Assembly (NCBI GenBank): GCA_016630955.3
Contig: CM049998.1
Location: 558,001-622,000 of the forward strand
DNA from: Didymella arachidicola
Lineage: Eukaryota; Ascomycota; Dothideomycetes; Pleosporales; Didymellaceae
Length of the DNA stretch: 64,000 nt
Reading direction: 5' to 3'
Made by a program: the position numbers and the translations under genes. The notes under the pieces were generated by a model. It was given only the letters and a program-made list of their open reading frames with translations, had not been told where the DNA came from and did no database searches. Positions 1 to 11,097 of this stretch are shown here, piece after piece. Within the stretch, counting starts at the first letter, position 1, and each line of letters begins with the position of its first letter.

Positions 1-436
1 CCTGATCATCTCTTGGGTTTCAAGCCTCCAATATGAGAGCCCTTTCTTTCGCCAATAAACAACCTATTCTTGGCCGATAATACATATGATCATCATGAAC
101 TCACCCTCAATACTGTTTGCCTTCGTCAATTGCGCACAGTCGGTTAATAGAGGCTCGCTGATCTTATCCCATGTCTCGCCCTCTGGCAAGCGGACGTAAA
201 TATGTGCGGACGAGAGGTTGTCAACGTGGAACCAGACATCTTCGTCCCAGCCATATTTGATCAGCTCTTCATCTGTTGGGTATGTTAGTCTCCAGGAGTA
301 CTTACACGAAATCGGTTAGGTATATTTTCTCGGGTTGACTGAGCGAGAGGGAGATTAACGAACTTTCAACTTTGTCTTTGCCAACATAGATAAATGCTGA
401 CGGCGTCACGGTATTCGAGGAGAAGTAGTAGACCAT
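1..436 (-). CDS. CCDC25/Jlp2-like protein (NFACT-R/DUF814 domain), 5' part only
   Basis: The protein starts at 436 with MVYYFSSN and continues GKDKVENEELIKYGW, DVWFHVDNLSSAHIYVRLP and DCAQLTKANSIEG, the signature of the CCDC25 family (yeast Jlp2). Exon 1 is 364-436 and exon 2 is 105-272. The intron between them has a weak GTTCGT donor, but it is the only junction that gives the family sequence VENEEL. A good GTGAGT donor follows at 104. Both acceptors I tried inside the window lead quickly to stops, so the next exon probably lies beyond the left edge. The family has an NFACT-R-like domain also found in ribosome quality control factors, and human CCDC25 has been reported as a membrane DNA sensor; the fungal role is not settled. 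Gene identity is solid. The 3' two thirds are missing. Confidence 0.85.
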
Positions 437-1035
437 CTTGAAGGGGCGAAGCGCGAGTCCAAGGAAGGCAATGAGACGAGCGCTCTGACAGGCTGGAGCG
501 CGAGGTGAAATTCGAGGGCACGTGTTAGTGGGGCTCACAGATGGGGCTAGTCGCTGTGGCGACGCCATACACCACCCTGTAAGTATGTCCACAATCACTA
601 TGGGCACGGAAATCAAAGTCTATTGTGAGATTTGTGTCCAAGTTTCAATCGTGTGAAGGGGCTTAATTCTGCATGCAATCCCGAACCCGTATCTGACGCC
701 TTGAAAACAACCACGCAATCCACCCACAGGTCTCTGAGCGAGCCTCAGGTCTTCAAGCAAACCGCTGATCCTCAGGAACAAGCAGTCATGCTCGTATCCT
801 TGGTATGGCACATCTTGGTGGGGTTCCAACGTTCCGACCCAACTGCTGCTGTTGCAAAAGGAAGCAAGAAGAGCATGGAGATTAGACCAGCCTATGCTAC
901 TCAACCCAACCGGAAGGGAGCCATGTTCTGATAATAGGAAATCGCCCAGGGTGATGTAGCACCCTTCATGCGGTCTCTGCACATGGGTATACTGTGGTTC
1001 TCATAAGTCAATGTCGCTCGACAATGGTATTTGTC
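437..1035. other. Intergenic: H4-variant 3' side and CCDC25 promoter
   Basis: About 600 bp between two minus-strand genes. It must hold the terminator of the H4 variant and the promoter of the CCDC25-like gene. Short open frames on both strands (for example 632-931 plus) look like nothing I know and lack splice or codon support. Confidence 0.5.
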
Positions 1036-1712
1036 TTAGTGGCGACGCCCTACAAAAGAGGGGTCAAAGCCGTACAATTGACGACCCTCCTGGGAGGAGG
1101 TCAGCATTGTTTCGTGGATCGCCAGAATCAAGACTTACGCGGTTGAGGATGAAGATGATATCGGTTACGCCGACTGTCTTCCGGCCGCTGTGCTCTACGA
1201 TGGCGATGGCATCGTGCAGAATCTACATGCACGTTAGAAAGGAAGTTTAAAGACGCTTCCAGTAGACTTAGCTTGCTCAATCTGTTCTTGAGAGCTTGGC
1301 GGACCTCGTGGTAGATGTTCGCAGAGATACGCTTTACTCCTCCACGGCGAGCTAATCGTCTACTGAGGCATTAGGAAGTGCTGCTTCGATCGCGTTACAG
1401 ATGCAATGAAGGCGCGCTTACCGGATGTCTCCTTTGGTAACACCCTGGATAGTGTCGCGCTGGATCTTTCTGTGCAATATCAGCAATGAACCTTGTGGCA
1501 ATTGCGAGATGCACTCACTGGTGACGCTTTACTCCCTTTCCTTTGCCCAAACCGAGACCCTTTCCTCCCTTGCCAAGGCCTATACCGAGCTGTGACGCGC
1601 GAGATACGGGAGCTGCCGTCTGTGATGAGCCTGACGGACGAGCGAAACCTGGTCGCGCTGCGGCACCGAAGCGCGGCATGCCGCCAAACTGCTGCGGCCT
1701 TTCGTTTACCAT
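1036..1712 (-). CDS. Divergent histone H4 variant, one intron with a non-canonical donor
   Basis: Five exons: 1519-1712, 1422-1469, 1272-1359, 1139-1222 and 1036-1089, giving 155 residues. After a tail of about 50 residues come GLGKGKGVKRHQKIQRD, IQGVTKGDIRRLARRGG, VKRISANIYHEVRQALK, ILHDAIAIVEHSGRKTV and NREGRQLYGF, which match the H4 fold helix by helix. Canonical H4 is 103 residues and almost invariant, so the longer tail, the changed histone-fold residues and the extra C-terminal tail (DPSFVGRRH) mark a variant, comparable in kind to the H4 variant hH4v of Neurospora. Four introns interrupt it. Three have normal GT-AG ends. The third needs a CT donor (AAG then CTAAGT at 1271) to keep the reading frame, which could mean a damaged gene, a rare splice or a sequence error. 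Start chosen at the ATG of MVNERPQQF; a second ATG lies 11 codons on. Confidence 0.82.
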
Positions 1713-2146
1713 TTTGTGGTGTTGTGGAGACCGGGTGCTGCCTGGGGTAGTGTAGCGCAGCAGGTGCGGGTGGTGTTCGATTGCGGACCCGTGACACGAC
1801 TCGCTGTCGACGCGTTCGACGCAACAAACGCGTGCTGTCAGGTGGAGATAGCTACCCGCCTTATCAGACTCAGGCAGAAGAGTCAGTCTGAAGATGAGCG
1901 GTGAAGGAGAAGATGCGGACATGCAGGCAGATCTGCAAACGCAAATGCAAAGTGGAAGATGTCGGTAGAACTACTCGTTGTCACACGGATCCCGACGCAT
2001 CCGCGCAATCTCGCTGTAGCAGTGAACACACCTCTTACGCACTGAGGGCAGAGTCTCGATGATTCGCTCATTAGGTTCAAGCTCCTGGCTTGGGTTCTAC
2101 TATTAATGGTAAAGGGTCGTAATGGTATATATGCAAGAGGAAGCCC
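1713..2146. other. Intergenic: H4-variant promoter and Svf1 3' side
   Basis: About 430 bp between two minus-strand genes. Open frames continue upstream of the H4-variant start but have no family resemblance. I see no RNA gene or repeat here. Confidence 0.5.
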
Positions 2147-3427
2147 TTAAGAGATGAAAGTTGCCTCAGTGAATAAGACACCCTCCTCCTCCTTCAGTTC
2201 ATCGCCAATCTGCACCTTGATGGTGAGCTTCGGCGCATACTGGTAGATGTATGGCTTTGTGCCAGCCGCAGAAGCAACAATGGTCTTGATGAAGCCTGGC
2301 ACTTCGGCCATGACATCGACACGATCGTACTTGTTGCCCAGAGAGCCGGTAAGCTCCGCTGTGACGTCCTTGCCGTCATCGGTCTTGCCCACCCAGTGAT
2401 AGCTAGCCGCTGTAGGCTCAGGCCAGTCGTTGTCCGAATCCTGCTTCGTCTCTGTGTGTTTGGCATCACCGTTGACACCAGCGATCAGCAGCTTGCCATC
2501 CGTGGCAATACCACTAACACAAACGGTGGTCGAGCCGTACGAAGGGGGGGTCTTGAACTCCATGATGATTGCGGAGTACGAGGGCGACTGGAAGTTGACA
2601 AAGTTCCAACGGGCAGCTATAAAGTGTCAGCTTTCCTTCAGCTGCGTTTAGGGTTCAACGACTTACCGGCGTGGTGGGGCTTCATGCCCTGCAACGCGTG
2701 GCTGAACATTCCTTGTCCATCGATCTTGATCTCGCCTTCCCTGGTGATGACGGAGCCCTCGGCCTTGCACCTGGGCCAGAAATGGTGGTGCATGCTGCCC
2801 CAAGGCTCCTTAGGGTTTGTCCCGTAGGTGCTGGTTCCAGTCTTTCCACCCTGGAAACCAGGTGCTGTTCTGGTGAATGTGACGTTGACCAGACTGCTGT
2901 TGTTGACTGCTGCCTTGACCGTGTACGCGGAGCCGTCCTCGTTCAGCTGGATAGAGACGCCATCAGCGTGGAAGGAGAAGTGGCATTCGTCGAAGCCGTG
3001 ATTCGAAAGCGGGTCGCTAGACCACAGGAAGGACTTCTCGTTGTTGGGGTAGAAGATCTTGGTGTTGAACTGCACGGTTGTACGGGCACCGAAGATGTTG
3101 TTGTAGATGACCTGGAACATGCCAATGTGGCCAGAATCCGCATTGAAGTAGAAGGTCTGTGTCTCGACATTGGTGTAGTTGAGGGCCTGCCACTTCAAGT
3201 CGTTCTTGGTCAATTCGGTGTACGCAGGGTCGCCTACATTCTTGCCAACTGGCTGGACGGCTTCCGGGCCGTAGATGGGCTCCTCGGTACCGGCAACCGC
3301 GGACAAACTGTCAGGCTGTCAGGATACATATCTCATGCAGTATATGCACGTCTCACACCTGCGTTGTGCATGCATGTGGGGGTTGTGGAGAAGGGTTAAC
3401 ATACGCTGACTTGGCCCACGAAAACAT
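2147..3427 (-). CDS. svf1: Svf1 family protein (ceramide-transfer / survival factor)
   Basis: Three exons: 3405-3427, 2667-3307 and 2147-2616, giving 377 residues. The tiny first exon encodes MFSWAKSA and joins to LSAVAGTEEPIYGPEAV, the conserved N-terminus of the family and in yeast a membrane-binding amphipathic segment. The body has the lipocalin-like double barrel, with landmarks NADSGHIGMFQVIYNN, SNHGFDECHFSFHADG, PWGSMHHHFWPRC and WNFVNFQSPSYSAIIMEF. All junctions are GT-AG and keep phase. Yeast Svf1 supports survival under oxidative stress and cold and moves ceramide between ER and Golgi. The protein is shorter than yeast Svf1 (481), as usual for filamentous fungi. Its 5' end faces the kinase gene across 928 bp. 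Confidence 0.93.
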
Positions 3428-4355
3428 TTTCCGGGATGAGCGAGGCACTATCCAAAAACACCTTGTAAGTGACTGGTTGTGAAACGACCCTTACTGAAAA
3501 GGGTAGAAAAACTCTTGAATGATTTTTGTTCAACAAGCCAGAAATTTTCGTCGCAGGGAGTAGCACGGCCGGGAGCAGGTAGGGCGAAGGTCTTGATGTA
3601 GGCGGTCGGGGCACTTGCTTGCACACGCGGGACGGGCTGGCCGGTGCAGATGGATGTTGAAGGTCTTGGGGAGGGGTATAGCAGGTGGCTGTCGAGGCTG
3701 GGCTGGTGGTGTGAATGGACTCTGTTGTGCCAGCGACGTCGAGGCTCTCGCAGTGACGCGGTGAGCTAGCAAGGCGATGATCCTAGACCTCCGGCGTGCT
3801 GCGGCTAGCAAATCGAGTAACCCGCTCTTTCTGCTTGTGATGTCTCACGTACGCCCCTCCAAACTAGATCCTTCCCTTTGTTTGCGACCCAGAATCCTAC
3901 TGCTGCACCCGTCGCAGCATCACATCTCGGCAGGGACTCTAACATCACGTGCACCGTCAATTCTATTGGGACGTTCTTTATTCGGTCATCCGTCACAAGC
4001 TGCACACAATCGCAGTAGCGCGGGGCATAGCTCTTTGGCCGGAGTACTGCCAGAGGTATGACGATTCTGCTCGCTTTGTAACTCAACAACGCCGAAATTC
4101 TCCTCGAATGCTCCTCTATCACGGTCGCAATTCGAACGTTCCAATCCAAAAGTCTATCCGGACCCCCCGCGGACCCCACCAGCCCCGGGATCGCAAGGCG
4201 CCGGGTGACGAAGCGCAGCGTTCCCGATTTCGTCGATCACGCATCTTCCCTTAGTGTAAGCTACCGGTACCCGACTAAGCAGAGTTATCTTTCGTCATGG
4301 CTTACAGCGGCTGATTGCCCTTTCAGTGATCCTCTACACCACCTAAAAGCCCATT
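3428..4355. other. Divergent intergenic region, Svf1 / Hal-type kinase
   Basis: 928 bp separate two genes read outward. It must contain both promoters. Stop-free stretches on both strands (for example 3805-4179 minus) show no recognisable domain. No clear TATA box or repeat is visible. Confidence 0.5.
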
Positions 4356-6789
4356 ATGGCGACGCCGGTCACAGAGCAGCCGCCGCAGTCTGTTCGCTTC
4401 AGCGATGTCAACCAAGAGATCGAGCCGGAGGGTGCCCTCCAGCATGTCACTAGCCTCACCGGCACAGGCGAAACATCGAAGGAGCCATTGAGCCCGCAGG
4501 CCGAGCAAGAGCTGCGTAATCTGTCTTCGACACTCCAGCAGTCTCGCGTGCAGGCGAAGCGCATGGAGAACTTTTCTTTTGAGCCCGTCTCGCTGCCGCC
4601 CTCACGAGTAAGAAACGTTTTCCCCTCATAGTGACGTGTAGCAGACAATTGACATATTCAGGCACCCTCCCCCTCACCTGCCTCCCGCACGACTTCTGGC
4701 CAATCCTCCCAACACCGGACGTCAGTCGCCCAAGCCATACAATCGCCGCCGTTGACACCCGCGGGCACATCCTCACGCGATGAGAGGCCCACTGGTGGTG
4801 CCGATAACGGGAAGAGGAGTGATCCTGCTCTGATGACTCCCGAAATCTCCCCTCCGCATGAGCCTCCTCCTACGTCAATGGACTCGTCTGTCAACAAGGA
4901 GGTCGCTGCACCGAGCTCCCCGCAGCCAGCGCCGCGGACGCGACCCAACTCAGCAATCGAGCCAGATGTCGTGCAACCTCATCCCAGACACGGCCCATCG
5001 TTCACGGTCGGACCAGCCGGTGATTCATTGCCAGCGTCCAGAGATCAGAGCCCATCCGGATCAGGCGGCGAGCGGACGCCCGGATACCACTCTCCCGGAA
5101 CATCCACACCATCATCAATCAGCCGCCCTTTTACACCTCAAGGCGACCAGCATGACCCGTACTCCCGCTCGAAGCGCGCCCCTCAGCCGAAGAACCTCGA
5201 TGGGCTTGATGCACGATTCATCTTCGGTGGCCGTGATGGCCGCAGTCGCCGTAACCAGTCCGCATCTTCGTCCAGCACCACGTTACCGAGGTCCAAGGGC
5301 ACAGCTTCGGACAAAGATGATGCTGGCAGCAATAGATCAAGCATCTTCGGTGCCACTGGACGACCGGGCAGCAGGTATAGCTCTGACACAGAGACCGACT
5401 CTAAGCCACATAAGCATGATCACAATTCGATGTCCAACCTGAAGAGGTTTTTCAAGATTGGTCATAAGCACAAGGATAAGCACAAGGATAAGGACAAGGA
5501 GAAGAAGGAGCACAAGAACCCAGCTCCGGTCATCAAGCGCGAGAAGCCAATCAAGGCTAGCAGGGCGGGCATCATGACACCTCCCATGACTAATGGAGCG
5601 GCCAGCGTTCCCTTCGCTGACGACCACGGCCTCGAGAGCAAGTACGGCAAATTTGGCAAGGTGCTCGGATCGGGCGCTGGAGGCTCAGTTCGATTGATGA
5701 AGCGTAGCAGTGACGGCGTGACGTTCGCTGTGAAGCAGTTCCGTGCCAGGCATTCTTACGAGTCGGAACGTGACTACAACAAGAAGGTGACAGCCGAGTT
5801 CTGTATTGGTTCCACCCTCCATCACGGCAACATCATCGAGACCATGGACCTGGTAAACGAGAAGGGAAATTATTACGTTGTGATGGAGTACGCACCTTTC
5901 GACTTGTTCGCTATTGTCATGACTGGCAAGATGAGTCGCGAGGAGATGACATGTTGCACTCTTCAAATTCTGAACGGTGTGAATTACCTGCATGGCATGG
6001 GTCTGGCTCACCGAGACTTAAAGCTAGACAATGTCGTGGTCAACGAGCACGGCATCATGAAGATCATCGACTTTGGAAGTGCCGCGGTATTCAGGTATGC
6101 TTTCGAGAACGATGTTGTCCTTGCGAGCGGTAAGTTGATACACGAAGTTGCGGCATTGATAGTAGCTAACGACCACAGGCATCGTTGGCTCCGACCCGTA
6201 TCTCGCTCCTGAGGTATACGATCTATCAAAGTATGATCCGCAACCTACGGATATTTGGTCGTTGGCCATCATCTTCTGCTGCATGACCTTACGTCGATTT
6301 CCATGGAAGGCACCTCGGATCTCGGACAATTCATACAAGCTTTTTGTTTCTCCACCAAATGATGGTCCTAGGTCTATTACCGGGCCTTCGAAGTCTGCTG
6401 CTGATCTCCAATATGCCGCTGACGATCACCGAGCCGGGATCCACTCTGCACCAGCTTCCCGTCATCCGTCTGGCGAAGGCCAGCAATCAGCCGGTGCATC
6501 GGGGGTAGCCCCGAGCAGTCAAAGCCAGCAAACTCCTCAGGTGATCAAGGGACCTTGGCGTCTTCTGCGATTGCTGCCCCGGGAAAGCCGGCACATCATT
6601 GGCAGGATGCTCGAAGTCGATCCTAAGAGGCGTGCCACACTCGAGGAGATTATGAACGACAAGTGGGTCCAGAACAGTCAAGTGTGCTCGCAAGAAGAGG
6701 GCGGCAAGGTCCTTCGTTGCGATAACCACGAGCACACTCTTGAGCCAGGTGCTGGCGCATCTGCTCCCAGCACGCAACCGAAGAAGTGA
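4356..6789 (+). CDS. Sat4/Hal4/Hal5-type serine/threonine protein kinase
   Basis: Three exons: 4356-4607, 4662-6129 and 6179-6789, giving 776 residues. The first 400 or so residues are disordered and rich in Ser, Pro and Thr, ending in a Lys/His-rich stretch (HKHKDKHKDKDKEKKEHK). The kinase domain follows: glycine loop GSGAGGS near 415, VAIK-type lysine in FAVKQF near 442, catalytic loop HRDLKLDN near 534, DFGSA near 554, then SDPYLAPEV just after the second intron. An insert of about 70 residues sits between subdomains X and XI, typical of the fungal Npr1/Hal5 group. Yeast members control Trk potassium uptake and nutrient transporter stability. A 67 bp tandem duplication spans the stop codon. 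Assignment to the Sat4/Hal4 branch rests on the RFFKIG and FGKVLGSGAGGS blocks; another member of the group is possible. Confidence 0.92.
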
Positions 6790-6871
6790 GCTTCAGATGC
6801 ACACTCTTGAGCCAGGTGCTGGCGCATCTGCTCCCAGCACGCAACCGAAGAAGTGAGCTTCAGATGCACAC
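6733..6871. repeat. 67 bp tandem duplication across the kinase stop codon
   Basis: The segment beginning CACACTCTTGAGCCAGG at 6733 recurs exactly at 6800, 67 bp later, and the first bases of a third copy (CACAC) follow at 6867. Copy one encodes the last 18 residues of the kinase and its TGA; copy two repeats them in the 3' UTR behind that stop. The copies look identical by eye, which suggests a recent event. Confidence 0.9.
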
Positions 6872-8820
6872 ATCTTCATTTGTCTTCCTGCCGCTGCCAC
6901 TTAATGAGTGGCATCGATACAGTGCTCCGCATAGGCTCGTCGCACTTTACCCAAAGCGGCGGGTTTTGTAGTCCCTGTTATGCGCTACGGTCGCACGAAC
7001 GAGTATTCGACATGTAACAGGCCGGTGTTCTGCTTCTACGATTTGGTGCAGTTTGGTTAACGATAGACGGATGGGTGGAATGGTTTCGCGTTGTTCACCA
7101 AAAATCGACATCCCTACTTCATGTAATGTATCTTTGGGTTCCCGCTCAAGCGCGGGCTGTTGTTAATAGTAAGGGGAGCGTACGGTACAGACACCCAAAC
7201 GCCAGTCTCCAAAGCCATGAAAATTGAGACGATAATATTTGACAACGACATAATGCCATGGCTATAGCATTCGTACGCTCGTTTACTCGCTACATCGTCA
7301 AAATGGAGAAACTCGCAGCTTTTTGGTGCTGTACCTTTTTGACGAGACGTGCCCTCGGGTAATGCGCTCTTCTGGCTTTTGCCGTACACGGTCGTCTATC
7401 CACACCAAATGCGGAATGTCAAACGCCCCGTTGAAACCCTGCATGACAGTCCGAAACATGACCATTGCCTGCAAAGCTGGTGGAGTCGACCACGCGTCGA
7501 AAGAAACGCGGTTCTGGCATTGGCTAAGAAAACATGCGCACGACTTGGCCTTGACCAAGACGGTACGGTTCGCCTGAAAACGCAACCTGACGGCTCTGTC
7601 GTCGACCCTGACAGGCTCAACGCTTGACGTTGAACGTGACAACTCGTGGTCGTCATTGGGTGGAGCTACACACGTAAGACGCTTGCACCGAAGAAGTAGC
7701 GACTGTGGTTGGCCAAAGGAACGGCACTTGGACGGTATTATACAGCGAATAGGTAAATGCACTGAGGGCTGGAACAGAACTAGACAGACGTCATCGCTGG
7801 AGACATGTGGGCGATTTGAGAACGCGATCGATGGCTTGCATGTTGTTGCTCATAGGATGGGAGTGTGGGGGATAGCCAGCAGTCACAAGACGAGAGAAAC
7901 GCCTTATCGGTCCATCTACCTTGCTTTGCTGCGATCAAGAGCTGGGGTGCAAGACGAACGACGAGCAGACAGCTGATAACAGAGGTATCACAGCGATTAT
8001 GCAGGTAAATCGCTGCTTTGGGGCTGGATGACGAGAGTGAGTGTGCAGGCAAGCCTGAGACGGGTAGGATGCGTTTGAGCCCGTAGTTCGTTTCAAATCT
8101 GTGAGAAGTGCGGAGTTGGCAAGTGCGTTTGAGGTTGCAGAGTCCAGTCCCCGGCGAGTACGGGGATCAAGTGCTCGTGTGCGCTTGGCAAAGGCTGACT
8201 GTCAAAGACCGACGATGCATGGTGTCATCATCGCAGGCTACTGGTATCATATTGACAGACGGAGGAGGCGGATCTCAGGCTTCGAGTTATTAGCAGTATT
8301 GGTGGCTCTGCGAAAGTTTGGGTCACGGACTGTGCCCCAGCGATGCATGCCCTCAGTCGGCCCTCAAAAGATGCCCTCCAACCCCAACGAATCCTTGTGC
8401 AGAATCTGCTCATCCTGCGCACACGTAGCGAGGGCCCAGAGCTCTGAGTGCGCACAGCGTTATCTGTGCATTTCACGCCCATGTTGGCCCTTACCAATAG
8501 GGAGTCGCCGACTAGCTCCTGCATACTGGCGCGGATAAGGCCTGTGAAGATCGCGCCTGGGGCCTATTCCCACTACCAGCCGCCAGACGCCCACAACGCG
8601 TCTTGTGTGTGCGTCGTCTTGGCTGAGCCAATACATAGACGCACGTTTTCCCACCAGTGCATCATATTTTTCTGAGGCTGCCACCTCTTTGCCTGGCTTG
8701 ACTACCGCTTCCGACATATTTGGTTATTGAATTCCGGACCAAGTTACTCATTTAATACTGCTTTGTTTCTTTTGGTTAAGGCCGGACCCTGACGAAATCC
8801 GTATATGTAATTGTTATAAA
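6872..8820. other. Gene-poor interval downstream of the kinase
   Basis: About 1.95 kb. It holds the kinase 3' UTR and the promoter of the GNAT-like gene. The longest open frame (7298-7762, minus, 154 codons) lacks any motif I can defend and overlaps open frames on the other strand. I found no tRNA box, tandem repeat or transposon end. Confidence 0.4.
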
Positions 8821-10065
8821 ATGGGTCGCCAACTTCCTCCCTCGCATCTCAAAGTCCCGCCGGGCCCGCACGCGTTTCCGCAACGGTATACTCTTGGAGA
8901 CACAGTCATTACCAACCAATTTACGAGCTTCGAAAAAGCTATACCTGCGATACCTTCGCTTCCCGGACTTCGCACGAGTGCTGGTATGTTTACTTTCTGT
9001 GTGATGCTCGCGTGACCATCGTTGGGCCTGATATCAAGCACCAAATTTTTCGAAACGTCACAGAACTAGTGGCTGACACTTCATTGCAGCCTTCCTCACA
9101 TCTCTGAGTGCGAACTTGAGAATTGACCCGGACTTGCCATCGCCATTGGGCACACCAACGACTTTCCGCACCAACAGCTACTACTCGTCCCAGTCACACC
9201 CTCACGTACCGACATCGCTATCCTACTCGACTCTACCCGCTCCAGCCTACCCGTCTCCTCTCGAAGCCGAAATCATGCCGTCCAGCGAAGCCATTGCGCC
9301 CGAGCAAGTGCCAACAAATGAGCTGCCCCAACTTTCCACCTACACCGCCGAATCCGAAGATGATCGCATCGATGGGCTGAACCTGATAGCCGACTCGGTG
9401 GCCCAGCAGCGCCAGGTCGCAAGCAAGATGATGATCTTCCACCCGATCAACCTCGCTGTGTTGGTCGTGGTCATGGCCATCGTCGCGCAGTACATGCGCA
9501 AGCACGGGGATCCGTTTGTATTTGCTACCACAGCAGGCGGCATCACCATGTCCTTTTTGATTCTTATTCGATGGCTTACTGGTGGGTACATTGGCTTTGC
9601 TGAGGACATTGGCACCGAGTGGCTTGGCGACGACCGTGTCATTGTAGCCAAGTGGGGAAACGACGTCATTGGTGCTCTTGTCCTTGGATGGGCGGATGGC
9701 GATGCGGCGAAGAAGCGTGGTAGGAGAAGGAGGGGAAAGGCTATTGTCAGAGGCTGGACTGTCAAGCTCAAGTACAGAGGCAAGGGCGTTGGAGAGGGTT
9801 TACTAGAAGAGGCAGTCAAGATCGCTGGAGAGAAGGGTGCAGACGGTGTCTTGTTCGCTGGAGATCATGCCAGTAAGTACGATGGTTTGCATCTCATGAT
9901 CACGAGCTAAAGTCCTGCCCAGATTCTAAGCGCATTCTCCCTGCAATCTACAATGGCTTCCTCGACAAGCAGGAAGCAAAGGCTGAGAAGGCACTTCGCA
10001 AGGTAGCCGACGCGAAGGGGAACTTCAGACAGCGGCAGGCATCTCCCACCTGGGGGAGCAGATGA
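8821..10065 (+). CDS. Membrane-anchored GNAT-like acetyltransferase domain protein
   Basis: Three exons: 8821-8983, 9090-9872 and 9923-10065, giving 362 residues. The N-terminal half is Pro/Ser/Thr-rich. Two hydrophobic segments follow, near residues 172-190 (INLAVLVVVMAIVAQYM) and 197-218 (ATTAGGITMSFLILIRWL). The C-terminal part carries the acetyl-CoA loop pattern YRGKGVGEGLLEEA near 282-295 and the tail FAGDHANSKRILPAIYNGFL after the second splice, as in GNAT folds. The spacer between the last membrane segment and the loop has the usual GNAT strands (VIVAKWGNDVIGALVLGW). Many ascomycetes have a protein of this layout; the substrate is unknown. All splice sites are GT-AG and in phase. The GNAT fold is fairly sure; catalytic activity is inferred. 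Confidence 0.82.
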
Positions 10066-10712
10066 GCATTTTCCTACATATAGGGCGGCGTTGGCTTTTT
10101 CTTGAGACTTGTTTCTTTTGGAAGATACCCACCCCTCGTTGAGTTGAGATTTGAGATACCCAACCATTCGCTACTAGCATTTCAGATAAGGCGTTTCTTA
10201 GCTTACCCAAGACACAGCTGTAGAGCGTCAGGAGACTTCAACGATGACCTCTTTGATTGCTACTTGCATGATCGTTCCGAGCGCTCCGCTGAATTGTGAC
10301 TTGCAACCCCTCGCTCAGCTTTTGAAAACGAATCACTGCCGTTCCGTACAGCCGTTGTCCCTCCACCTTATCGCGTCATCTCAGAAAGTTTGATAACATT
10401 GCATGTGGTTGATAGCAGGCTCTTGGCACACCCAACAACAACCCCGCATCACCCCCCATCATAGCGCATCACAAGCTTTGTGACCAAATTGCATGCGGGT
10501 GGTTCAGGGATAGCGATAATCGGGAATGATGGCCTGCACCAACCTAATGCTCGGCAATCGACAAGGCCCACGAAGAAAGTGGCAGGATCCGCTTCGGTCC
10601 GGGTGCAGGGAAATGGACGCAGTGTTGGCGGTGCTGATGACCTGAAACACAGCTGCGCTTGTGCAAGGTTTCGGTTGCCGATCGCTATCAGCGCGCGCGT
10701 AGTGTCCTATCT
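10066..10712. other. Convergent intergenic region
   Basis: About 650 bp between the plus-strand GNAT-like gene and minus-strand MOZART1, so it should contain two 3' ends. Nothing else is visible. Confidence 0.4.
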
Positions 10713-11097
10713 TCAGATGTCTGCATCGCCATCTTCTGAGGGCGGGTACTCATCGCGCAGTTTCTGGATAACTTTCTGCTTTGTGTCAGCGCATGAGGTT
10801 GTTGGAGACGCCGCTGCCATATGCAGCGTGGCGGGAATGCACAAAGCGATGCTATTGCGCTGGACTGAGAAGACGAATGAGCGTACCGCTAATGCCTCGG
10901 GGTTTGCACCATTCTCAATCAAAGAAACACAGTAGGAAAGTTGCTGGCGGTCGAGGTGTGTATTCTGTCGTTGTTAAGATTCAGAGTCACAGCGATCAGA
11001 CTGGACTTACAAGAAGAGTTGCGATCTCATGAAGGATGTCAATAACCTCGCGCGCTGCCTTACGGCGAACTTCGACTGACGCCTGTTCTGCTGGCAT
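10713..11097 (-). CDS. mzt1: MOZART1 homologue, gamma-tubulin complex recruiter
   Basis: Three exons: 11011-11097, 10887-10964 and 10713-10775, giving 75 residues. The protein reads AAREVIDILHEIATLLNTHL, then LDRQQLSYCVSLIENGANPE, then ALAKVIQKLRDE, matching the three helices of MOZART1 (human MZT1, 82 residues) with no gap. Both introns are GT-AG and phase 0. MOZART1 binds the N-terminal region of GCP proteins and is needed to bring the gamma-tubulin complex to spindle pole bodies. The start follows from length and from the family usually beginning a few residues before the first helix. The gene is easy to miss because no single exon exceeds 30 codons. Confidence 0.93.

Noticed and set aside
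7298..7762. 154-codon minus frame containing VSFDAWSTPPALQAM, faintly like a hAT transposase
   Set aside because: Only a few residues resemble the family, no further hAT block, no terminal repeats nearby, and an opposing frame covers the same bases.
10480..10935. 151-codon plus frame over MOZART1
   Set aside because: It is the antisense shadow of the MOZART1 exons, which have clear family identity and splice sites.
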